Source: UBA2653 sp964572685 (GTDB lineage Bacteria; Pseudomonadota; Gammaproteobacteria; Legionellales; Legionellaceae). Taken from it: a DNA stretch of 39,934 nucleotides. Position numbers and translations under genes: made by a program. The notes below the pieces were generated by a model, which did not search any database, was not told the origin of the DNA, and saw nothing but the letters and a program-made list of their open reading frames with translations. Below are positions 8,326-15,101 of this stretch, piece by piece; the stretch's first letter is position 1; every line of letters starts with the position of its first letter. Location: assembly GCA_964572685.1 (NCBI GenBank), contig CAZNFJ010000017.1, positions 1-39,934 on the forward strand. The letters are read 5' to 3'.

Positions 8326-9104
8326 ACATCCGCATGATAGGCTATGGAAGACTCGGGAAAATACTGGCAAAACAATGGAGCCTGCATCATCAAATCATTG
8401 TTTCTTCTCCAAGTCTTCATGATGAAAAACTTAAAAACAATATTCAAACAACAAATTCCAATATCACAGATCTGGATGTTGATCTCATCATCCTAGCCGT
8501 GAAGCCTTTTTTAATTCATGATATTTTAAAAGAAATTTTACCCCATTTAAAACCCAATGCCCCGATTATCTCACTTGCTGCAGGCATTACCTTAGAACAA
8601 ATACAAGCCCCTCATCACCCGATTGTGCGCGCCATGCCCAATATCAATGCCGAAGTTCAAGCATCAGCAACACTTTTACTCAAAAATCAACTATTGTCCT
8701 CATTACAACAAAGTCAAATCGAAGAGCTCTTTTCAACCATAGGCTCAATAGACTGGGTCAACGATGATGAATGCTTAGACATGGGCACGATTCTTGCTGG
8801 CAGTGGCCCTGCTTTTGTATTTTATCTCATGGCGAGCTTTAAAGAAGCAGCAGAAAAACTAGGTATGGAAGAAACACTTGCTCAAAAACTTATAACCCAA
8901 ACTTTTTTAGGTTCTGCAAAACTTGCACAACAAAAAGAAGTTCATTTTCAAGAACTCATTCAAGCCGTTGTATCTCCCAAAGGAACAACGGCCGCAGCTC
9001 TTGATATTCTTGCTCAACACCAGGTTTCGCAAAGCCTGAAAGAAGCCATTTATGGTGCTTGGCAACGCGTGTTAAATATCAGAAATCAGGCATCTAATGA
9101 CTAG
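8322..9104 (+). CDS. proC: Pyrroline-5-carboxylate reductase
   Basis: This enzyme performs the last step of proline synthesis, reducing 1-pyrroline-5-carboxylate with NAD(P)H. The 260-residue protein has an N-terminal Rossmann fold (MIGYGRLGKIL, GxGxxG near residue 7), DLIILAVKP, AAGITLEQI, the RAMPNI loop, the dimer-domain AGSGPAFVFYLM (substrate site) and the C-terminal VSPKGTTAAALDIL. The start is a TTG overlapping the yggS stop (TTGA), with GGAG 7 nt upstream. Pairing with yggS is widespread. The stop overlaps the 3' end of the convergent small cysteine-rich gene by 11 bp. Confidence 0.93.
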   Translation: MNIRMIGYGRLGKILAKQWSLHHQIIVSSPSLHDEKLKNNIQTTNSNITDLDVDLIILAVKPFLIHDILKEILPHLKPNAPIISLAAGITLEQIQAPHHPIVRAMPNINAEVQASATLLLKNQLLSSLQQSQIEELFSTIGSIDWVNDDECLDMGTILAGSGPAFVFYLMASFKEAAEKLGMEETLAQKLITQTFLGSAKLAQQKEVHFQELIQAVVSPKGTTAAALDILAQHQVSQSLKEAIYGAWQRVLNIRNQASND

Positions 9105-9321
9105 ACTTTGAATCGCATCGAGAGATTCGCATACAAATCCCTTTTGAACCATAACCTCCAGAATATCCACACTGATAATATCCTTTTGAAGTACTTACAA
9201 ATCCGGTACATGGACCCTTATCTGGACATACCACTCCTTGAGAAGAACCCCTACATGTTGAACTTGCCCAAACATTTGATGCGCCTAAAAACAAAATACC
9301 TAGTAAAATATAAATTTTCAT
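9094..9321 (-). CDS. Small exported six-cysteine protein of unknown function
   Basis: This 75-residue product has a classical signal peptide (MKIYILLGILFLGASNVWA, likely cut after A19). The mature part of about 56 residues has six cysteines at 23, 32, 38, 51, 63 and 69 and a Gly/Ser-rich middle (GYYQCGYSGGYGSKG). This suggests a periplasmic or secreted disulfide-stabilised miniprotein with up to three bridges. I do not recognise a family. The chosen ATG (9321) has AAGGA 6 nt upstream; ATG 9324 and TTG 9327 are in frame but too close to it. It is convergent with proC, with an 11-bp overlap, and divergent from the next exported protein. Confidence 0.65.
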   Translation of the reverse strand: MKIYILLGILFLGASNVWASSTCRGSSQGVVCPDKGPCTGFVSTSKGYYQCGYSGGYGSKGICMRISRCDSKSSH

Positions 9322-9391
9322 CATCAATCCTTGTTAATATTTCAACAATAAGTATAGAACATTTTTTTATTCTGATTTTTATCAAAAAATA

Positions 9392-9400
9392 TGCTATAAA
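9392..9400 (+). promoter_or_regulatory. Extended -10 promoter candidate for the DUF2845-like gene
   Basis: The sequence TGCTATAAA is an extended -10 element (TGn plus TATAAA) located 31-39 nt before the ATG at 9431, in a very AT-rich intergenic stretch. There is no good -35 at the expected place, which is acceptable for an extended -10 promoter. Confidence 0.35.
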
Positions 9401-9430
9401 ATATACAACAGTCATTTTATTTCCTGGATT

Positions 9431-10057
9431 ATGAAACATTTTATCAAATTCACAATCTGCAGTTGTATAAGCCTATCAACCCTCGCGATGGATGGCTTTT
9501 ACTGCGCACAAAAACATTCTTTTATTCGTGTGGGAATGACCATAGATGAAGTGATTCAGAACTGTGGAATGCCTCAGATGCGGCAAGAAGGAGGTAATAT
9601 TGTTCGGAATCAGCCGGTGACTCGTTTGAGTTACAATAATATGTACAAAGGCCCTGTGTATTACTGGGATTTAAATAAAGTTTATCAAATTTTTAGCATT
9701 CCCAGTAGCGCTAATTCCAGCGCCCTCACCATTGATATCGTCGATAATAAAGCCAGAAACGTTCTTTTAAACGGCAATAGTGTTCAAGGTACAACCGCTT
9801 GCCAATATCCAGGCTCCACTCAATTTGGTGGGAATCCCAGCTATAGTAATGGTTCAACCATTGCTGTTGGCGACAGTTACGAACAAATTTTAAGCGCTTG
9901 TGGTAGTCCTGATTACACAGATCAAACATTTACCCCCATGCCCGTTCCTAAAAGTGAAAAACCCGAGCTATGGATTTACAAGCTTGATCAATACAACCCA
10001 AGCTATCATTTGATATTCACCAATGGCATCCTTCGAGACATAGAAAAAAAGAATTAA
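9431..10057 (+). CDS. Exported protein with two DUF2845-like modules
   Basis: The 208-residue product has a signal peptide (about 1-20, cut near LAM/DGFYC). Two related modules follow. Module 1 has C25 and the helix motif IRVGMTIDEVIQNCGMP (32-48). Module 2 has C124 and IAVGDSYEQILSACGSP (144-160), ending with WIYKLDQYNPSYHLIFTNGILRDIE. The pattern Cys, V-G-x-(S/T)-x-x-x-(V/I)-(I/L)-x-x-C-G-x-P and a terminal beta-hairpin recalls DUF2845, which is common in Legionella-type genomes, and more loosely the SmpA/BamE fold. The paired cysteines suggest a periplasmic, disulfide-bonded protein; the function is unknown. Its stop codon overlaps the convergent barrel gene by 4 bp. Confidence 0.75.
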   Translation: MKHFIKFTICSCISLSTLAMDGFYCAQKHSFIRVGMTIDEVIQNCGMPQMRQEGGNIVRNQPVTRLSYNNMYKGPVYYWDLNKVYQIFSIPSSANSSALTIDIVDNKARNVLLNGNSVQGTTACQYPGSTQFGGNPSYSNGSTIAVGDSYEQILSACGSPDYTDQTFTPMPVPKSEKPELWIYKLDQYNPSYHLIFTNGILRDIEKKN

Positions 10058-10860
10058 AAAACTTTCTTCAGTCGAAAATAACCACTGATGGCTTGTTGTG
10101 GGTAATCATAAGCAAAAATATCATGTCCTGCCCAAAATTGCAGCGAATAACCCAATACCTGAAAACCCACTAAACCACCAATGGCGAACTGTTGTTGATT
10201 GATTGGGAAATTCAAATCCTTTGAAGAATACCAAATGGGGCCAATTTCAATACCTGATATTATTTTAGTTGCAGCGAAATCCAAATTGATGAAATTAGGA
10301 AAGGGTTTGGTCGCATTATCCGATAAATCATTGCCTGGGTGCCCATAAATCATGGTTAAGGTAATATTATAATCATCAAGCGTATAAGACAATGAAGTCA
10401 TGTTCGAAATAAGCCAGAAATCACGTTGAGAAACCCCTGCTCGCAAAGGGGCAAAGCCACCCACGTAACTAGCAATGCCTAAACCTGGAAATATTTCATG
10501 CGCCAAACCTGCATAAAAAATAGGACTGGGCACACCATAATGCCAAGATTGTCCAATAGCAGGACCTTTTCTCCATTCCAACGCTGGCGCAAATAAAAAA
10601 CGAAACTGATTGTTAAACCAACGGGTTTTACTGGAATACTCAATCACCCCGACATTTCCGATGGTATTCGAAGATCCTATGACTCTATTGGGTTCAGAAA
10701 AATAAGCGCCAATATCTTCTACCAAAAATCCAGGTTTTGAAATAGCGCCCAAAGGAAGCCCAACCACAATACCTCGAGAAATTAAAGATGCGCAAAATCC
10801 CTGTGGTATCATCATAAACAGATTCATAAGTAAAAAAATGCAAGCCACTCTGAGCATCAT
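10054..10860 (-). CDS. Probable outer-membrane beta-barrel protein
   Basis: The 268-residue protein has a signal peptide (about 1-24, MMLRVACIFLLMNLFMMIPQ then GFCA). It contains many short amphipathic, aromatic-rich strands (for example FRFLFAPALEWRKG, ITLTMIYGHPG, FWAGHDIFAYDYP) and ends in phenylalanine (YFRLKKVF), the usual C-terminal signal for BAM-dependent barrels. The layout recalls the Phenol_MetA_deg/transporter-like barrel family, but I cannot assign it firmly and no substrate is implied. The start has AAGGA about 11 nt upstream of two consecutive ATG codons. The gene is convergent with the DUF2845-like gene (4-bp overlap) and lies 65 nt downstream of lptG. Confidence 0.65.
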   Translation of the reverse strand: MMLRVACIFLLMNLFMMIPQGFCASLISRGIVVGLPLGAISKPGFLVEDIGAYFSEPNRVIGSSNTIGNVGVIEYSSKTRWFNNQFRFLFAPALEWRKGPAIGQSWHYGVPSPIFYAGLAHEIFPGLGIASYVGGFAPLRAGVSQRDFWLISNMTSLSYTLDDYNITLTMIYGHPGNDLSDNATKPFPNFINLDFAATKIISGIEIGPIWYSSKDLNFPINQQQFAIGGLVGFQVLGYSLQFWAGHDIFAYDYPQQAISGYFRLKKVF

Positions 10861-10925
10861 GCTAAAACCATTCCTTCTTCATAAAAATCAATTTAACACA
10901 CCGCCTCATCATGGCATAACTGGTA

Positions 10926-11993
10926 CTAACGAGACAGTCTTAATAAATAAGCACCAATCAAACTAAAAATAATTAAGGGTAAAATCGCACCAACAAATGG
11001 TTTAATCTGATAAACTTGACTCATAAAGCCAAACAATTGATTGATGATATAAAATCCAAATCCCATGGCAATTCCAACTATCAACTTGGCACCCATAGTT
11101 GAGCTTCTTAACGGCCCAAAAATGAAAGGGATGGCTAAAATCATCATCAATAAGGTATTGAGAGGTTGCAACAATCGTTGCCAAAAAATAAGTTTTTCTT
11201 TGCTCATGTCTTGATGCGCTTGAAGATGCTGAATTCGATGATATAAGTTACGTATACTCATTTCATCAGGGGTCCTTTGTATGTGTTTAAAAAAACCAGG
11301 ACCTAAAGGTAACTTAATTTTATCTAACATATCTGCTTGGAAGCGACTCATCTTGTGATTTTTTGAAAAATAAGTCATTTCTGCACTGACGCCAACCCAC
11401 TGGCCATCTTTCCAAAGCAATTTTTGATAATTTTCAATGGCATAAATATGATTATTTTTATCTTTTGAAAAAACAGTCACATCCCTTAATTCATGCGCAT
11501 CGGCAACACCTGCGACATACCAAAAATTATCTTGATGCCGAAACCATAAAGATTGTGCTTGCCGAAATAATTGTCCATTATTTAAAGCTTCTAATTTTAA
11601 ATTATTGGCTTTAAATATCATCTTGGGTAAAAAGGTTTCAGTTAAAAGCATAACCAACACCACTAAACCAATACCGGCGACTGCCACTATTTTTATAACA
11701 TCAGCAATCGATAAACCACTCGCACGCAAAATCACCAATTCACTATGATTGGCAAGAATACTCAACCCCACTAAGCAACCCAAAAGACAAACAATAGGAA
11801 AACTGTTACTTAAATCATAAGGTAGACGCAATAAAACATAAACCAAGGCTTGTTTAAAATGATAAGCGCCACGCCCCATGTCTCCCATTTGATTCATAAA
11901 CAAAATAAAAATCTGCAAAACAATCAATATGGATAAAATAATACCAATGCTTTGAAGAACAGTGGTAATGACATATCGATGGGCTTTTTTCAC
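10926..11993 (-). CDS. lptG: LPS export ABC transporter permease LptG
   Basis: LptG pairs with LptF and the LptB ATPase to extract LPS from the inner membrane and push it onto the LptC/A bridge. The 356-residue protein has three N-terminal membrane helices, a periplasmic beta-jellyroll (about 130-260) and three C-terminal helices, with the family coupling-helix region SELVILRASGLSIADVI. The frame is open further upstream, but the GTG at 11993 overlaps the lptF stop (GTGA), has AAGGA 7 nt before it and gives the usual length (E. coli 360). Order lptF-lptG is the standard operon. The proline-containing PFIFGPLRSSTMG loop of the family is present. Confidence 0.94.
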   Translation of the reverse strand: MKKAHRYVITTVLQSIGIILSILIVLQIFILFMNQMGDMGRGAYHFKQALVYVLLRLPYDLSNSFPIVCLLGCLVGLSILANHSELVILRASGLSIADVIKIVAVAGIGLVVLVMLLTETFLPKMIFKANNLKLEALNNGQLFRQAQSLWFRHQDNFWYVAGVADAHELRDVTVFSKDKNNHIYAIENYQKLLWKDGQWVGVSAEMTYFSKNHKMSRFQADMLDKIKLPLGPGFFKHIQRTPDEMSIRNLYHRIQHLQAHQDMSKEKLIFWQRLLQPLNTLLMMILAIPFIFGPLRSSTMGAKLIVGIAMGFGFYIINQLFGFMSQVYQIKPFVGAILPLIIFSLIGAYLLRLSR

Positions 11994-13063
11994 GTTAAGG
12001 TCCTTTTTTGTCGCCAAATAATCAATAAACCCAAACTCAAAATGATCAAATGTACCCAAAACATATTATTAAAATGAACCCATTGATGATTCGATAGCTT
12101 ATCTCGCCAAACAAATAAACCATCAACATAAGCCAAAAAAATCAATATCGCAGGTAGTAATTTGGAAAACTTACCTGCTCGAGGATTTACTCGACTCAAA
12201 GGAACTGCGATAAAAACCAAAACCAAAGTCATCATAATAATTGAGAGACGCCATTGAAACTCGGCCATTAATCCCAAATTTTGATGACGAGATTTCCAAA
12301 GCTCACGAGTGGACAAAATACGATAATCTTGATTATCTGCCACAACAGGCTCAGGAACGCGTAAGATTCCATGTTGAAAAGTACCGTATTGCGCATTTAA
12401 AGCCCCCGGAGACATGCGATAAATCTGTCCATTGGTCATGACAATTTCATCTTTTGCATGAGGACCTTTTTTCATTTCCATTTGATTAGCCGCTATAATT
12501 TGCCATTTCCAAGATTTAGAAGTATCGGTATTTCGCTGGGCTAAAAAAAGACCTTGCGCTTGGGTATGCTTGCGATTAATAGAATCAATATATAAAACTT
12601 GCTGGTTAGGAAGTTCCTGAAAATGCTGGGGCGCTAAAATCTGAATAAAAGCTTTTACGCCAGAGGTTTGTAATAACCTGGTTCTCTTTTTAGCAAATTG
12701 AGGAGTCACATGCACCATCCATGCCACTAAAAGCGTCACCCCCAAACCCATCAACAAAGTATATCGCAACAGTTGAAAATGACTCATACCACAAGCTTGG
12801 AAAATAAGCATTTCATTTTCGCTGTAAAGCCTACCAAAAGCGAGCATCACCGCCATGTAAAAACCCAGTGGCAACAAAACCGTCAGCAAATTTGGCATTT
12901 CCAAAAAAAGTAATTTGAGTACTAAAATACCGGGAATTCGGCCACTGGCGGCTCGGTTTAAATAGCCAACCAATTGGTTACTCACGATGATAAACATGAG
13001 TATCACCGTCAAAGCCAATAACGTTATGAATACTTCTTTTGCTAAATATCTAAAAACCAACAC
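11990..13063 (-). CDS. lptF: LPS export ABC transporter permease LptF
   Basis: This is the partner permease of LptG in the LptB2FG complex. The N-terminus VLVFRYLAKEVFITLL aligns with E. coli LptF from its first residue, so I use the GTG at 13063 (357 residues); a TTG five codons upstream (13078) is the alternative. Helices 1-3 and 4-6 flank a periplasmic jellyroll. The SENEMLIFQACGMSHFQLLRY coupling region and FIAVPLSRVNPRAGKFSKLLPA are diagnostic. The gene is divergent from pepA, the common gammaproteobacterial arrangement, and overlaps lptG by 4 nt. Confidence 0.93.
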   Translation of the reverse strand: MLVFRYLAKEVFITLLALTVILMFIIVSNQLVGYLNRAASGRIPGILVLKLLFLEMPNLLTVLLPLGFYMAVMLAFGRLYSENEMLIFQACGMSHFQLLRYTLLMGLGVTLLVAWMVHVTPQFAKKRTRLLQTSGVKAFIQILAPQHFQELPNQQVLYIDSINRKHTQAQGLFLAQRNTDTSKSWKWQIIAANQMEMKKGPHAKDEIVMTNGQIYRMSPGALNAQYGTFQHGILRVPEPVVADNQDYRILSTRELWKSRHQNLGLMAEFQWRLSIIMMTLVLVFIAVPLSRVNPRAGKFSKLLPAILIFLAYVDGLFVWRDKLSNHQWVHFNNMFWVHLIILSLGLLIIWRQKRTLT

Positions 13064-13198
13064 TATCGTGTATTCCAAAAATTAACATAAAATGATACGT
13101 TCGTACAAATTTGAGTTTATCATAACCCTCCCTTGTATCCAACATGTGGAATATTCTTTTTGGAAACCACCAACAACCCTAGCGATTTTCATGGTACA

Positions 13199-13207
13199 TG
13201 TTAAAAT
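13199..13207 (+). promoter_or_regulatory. Weak extended -10 candidate for pepA-holC
   Basis: TGTTAAAAT is an extended -10-like element 28 nt before the pepA ATG, with no recognisable -35. The 156-171 nt between lptF and pepA must hold both divergent promoters; no clear lptF promoter was found. A GAGG Shine-Dalgarno site precedes pepA. Confidence 0.25.
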
Positions 13208-13234
13208 AAAATTTTATGTCGAAATGAGGTCGCT

Positions 13235-14683
13235 ATGCAACACGCATTAATTGAGAACAATTCTTTCAAAGAAATCGATTGTTTGATGATTGGGGTTTTT
13301 GAAGATGAAAAAACACCACCGGCCATTATTCAGACCTCATCGAAGATACAAGATTTTTACGAAAAACATGTCCATCAACTCACATCCGAACAAAATTGGG
13401 CATATCAATCCAATGGCAATGAGTCATGCATGATTCTTTTTCAACTAGGAAAAAGAAATAAATATAATGCCGACTCACTCAAACAGTCTTTAAAAAAAAT
13501 CATCGCACTTTTTAAAAACCAAAACTTCAAAAGTTTATGTTTAAGCTTTCCCCATACTTCATCCCTTCCAGCAAATGATGTATTAAAAATTAGTTTGCTA
13601 ACACTTGAGCAATCTTACTATCAATTTGACCGCTACAAATCAAAAGCAAGTACGCCAAAACTTGAAAAAATCTATTATGACATACCTGCCAGTTCACAAA
13701 TCATTACTGAAACAATAGCGCTCTGGGAGGGTATCAAACTATGTCAAGATTTAGGAAATACCCCTGCCAACGATTGTACACCAATTGATTTAGAAGAAAC
13801 GGCAAAAAAAATGTCCAAAGAATTCCCAAGCTTGAAATTTAGCTCCTTAGATGTACCAGCTATGAAAGCATTGGGCATGAATACCCTTTTATCCGTCGGA
13901 CAAGGCAGTCAAAATCCACCACGACTGGTCGAACTACATTACCAACAAGGTCAAAATCAAAAACCTTTAATCATCATTGGCAAAGGGATTACTTTTGATA
14001 GCGGCGGCATTTCATTAAAACCCGCAGATCCCATGTTTGAAATGAAATATGATATGTGCGGCGCAGCAAGTGTTTTAGGGACCATGAAAGCAATTGCCTT
14101 ATTAAATTTACCTGTCAATGTCATCGGCATCATCGCTTGTGCTGAAAACATGCCAAGTGGCACAGCCACTCGACCCGGAGATGTCGTCAAAAGTCATTTG
14201 GGAAAAACAGTTGAAATCATCAATACTGACGCAGAGGGACGTTTGGTTTTAGCCGATGCTATCAGTTATTCTAAACAATACCAACCCAAGGCCATTGTGG
14301 ACATTGCAACCCTCACTGGCGCCATTATTGTGGCTTTGGGTAGTGTTTATACAGGCCTCATGTCCAACAATGATAAACTTTCTCAATCACTGATTAATGC
14401 CGGCAAAAAAGCCTTCGATAAAATCTGGGCATTACCCATGGATGATGAATACAAAGAGTTTTTATATAGCCCGGTAGCGGATTTAGCCAATGCCAATTTA
14501 TCTCGTGTAGCAGGTAGTATTACTGCGGCGCATTTCCTAGAAGAATTTGCCGAAGAAACACCTTGGGCACATTTGGATATCGCAGGTAGCGCCTGGATAT
14601 CAGGAAAAAATCGACAAGCAACCGGTCGTCCGGTAGGACTATTACTAGAATGGATTAAAAGTTACCATGACGAAAAAATCTGA
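13235..14683 (+). CDS. pepA: Leucyl/cytosol aminopeptidase, M17 family
   Basis: This dizinc/dimanganese aminopeptidase removes N-terminal residues from peptides; it is usually a cytosolic hexamer. In the 482-residue protein the catalytic domain has GKGITFDSGGISLKP with metal ligands and active residues K250, D255 and K262, then D273 (YDMCGAASV). The family signature NTDAEGRLVLADA (330-342) carries D332, E334 and the catalytic R336. The N-terminal domain (about 1-160) is divergent, as is usual. PepA in E. coli also binds DNA and controls carAB and Xer recombination; whether this one does cannot be judged. It overlaps holC by 17 nt. Confidence 0.93.
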   Translation: MQHALIENNSFKEIDCLMIGVFEDEKTPPAIIQTSSKIQDFYEKHVHQLTSEQNWAYQSNGNESCMILFQLGKRNKYNADSLKQSLKKIIALFKNQNFKSLCLSFPHTSSLPANDVLKISLLTLEQSYYQFDRYKSKASTPKLEKIYYDIPASSQIITETIALWEGIKLCQDLGNTPANDCTPIDLEETAKKMSKEFPSLKFSSLDVPAMKALGMNTLLSVGQGSQNPPRLVELHYQQGQNQKPLIIIGKGITFDSGGISLKPADPMFEMKYDMCGAASVLGTMKAIALLNLPVNVIGIIACAENMPSGTATRPGDVVKSHLGKTVEIINTDAEGRLVLADAISYSKQYQPKAIVDIATLTGAIIVALGSVYTGLMSNNDKLSQSLINAGKKAFDKIWALPMDDEYKEFLYSPVADLANANLSRVAGSITAAHFLEEFAEETPWAHLDIAGSAWISGKNRQATGRPVGLLLEWIKSYHDEKI

Positions 14684-15101
14684 TTTTTATATTTTATCAG
14701 CAACCAACATGGACGAGGTACATCTATTTGCTTGTAAACTCATTGAAAAAGCTTTTCACAAAGGTCATAAGATATTTGTTTACTGTGAAACAGAGCAAGA
14801 GGCTCATGCTCTTGATGAATTACTTTGGTCATTTGAGCCTAAAAGCTTTATCCCGCATCATTTACAAGGAGAGGGTCCCAATACTCCCCCACCTGTTCAA
14901 ATTGGTTTTGGTGAGCATGCTTCGGGGTTTAATGATATTTGCATCAATCTATCCCAGAAAATTCCGGCTTTTATTCAACAGTTCCAGAGAGTCTTTGAAA
15001 TTGTTCCTCAGATTGAGGAACAAAAACAAATCAAAAGACAGCATTTTCGTTATTACAAAGAACAACATTATACCGTCCAATCTCATACTATCTCAAACTA
15101 A
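14667..15101 (+). CDS. holC: DNA polymerase III chi subunit
   Basis: The chi subunit links the clamp loader (through psi) to SSB at the replication fork. The 144-residue product is the family size. Characteristic features are DFYIL near the start, the ACKLIEKAFHKGHKIFVYCET strand-helix-strand (about 22-42), the LDELLWSFEPKSFIPHHL block (about 50-67) and PPPVQIGF (about 74-81). The gene starts inside the pepA end (17-nt overlap); the pepA-holC pair is conserved in gammaproteobacteria. The stop overlaps the convergent 862-codon gene by 14 bp. Confidence 0.9.
   Translation: MTKKSDFYILSATNMDEVHLFACKLIEKAFHKGHKIFVYCETEQEAHALDELLWSFEPKSFIPHHLQGEGPNTPPPVQIGFGEHASGFNDICINLSQKIPAFIQQFQRVFEIVPQIEEQKQIKRQHFRYYKEQHYTVQSHTISN

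Noticed and set aside
10054..10860. Firm assignment of the barrel protein to phenol degradation (MetA pathway)
   Set aside because: Only the general barrel pattern recalls that family; there is no pathway gene nearby, so a functional name would mislead.
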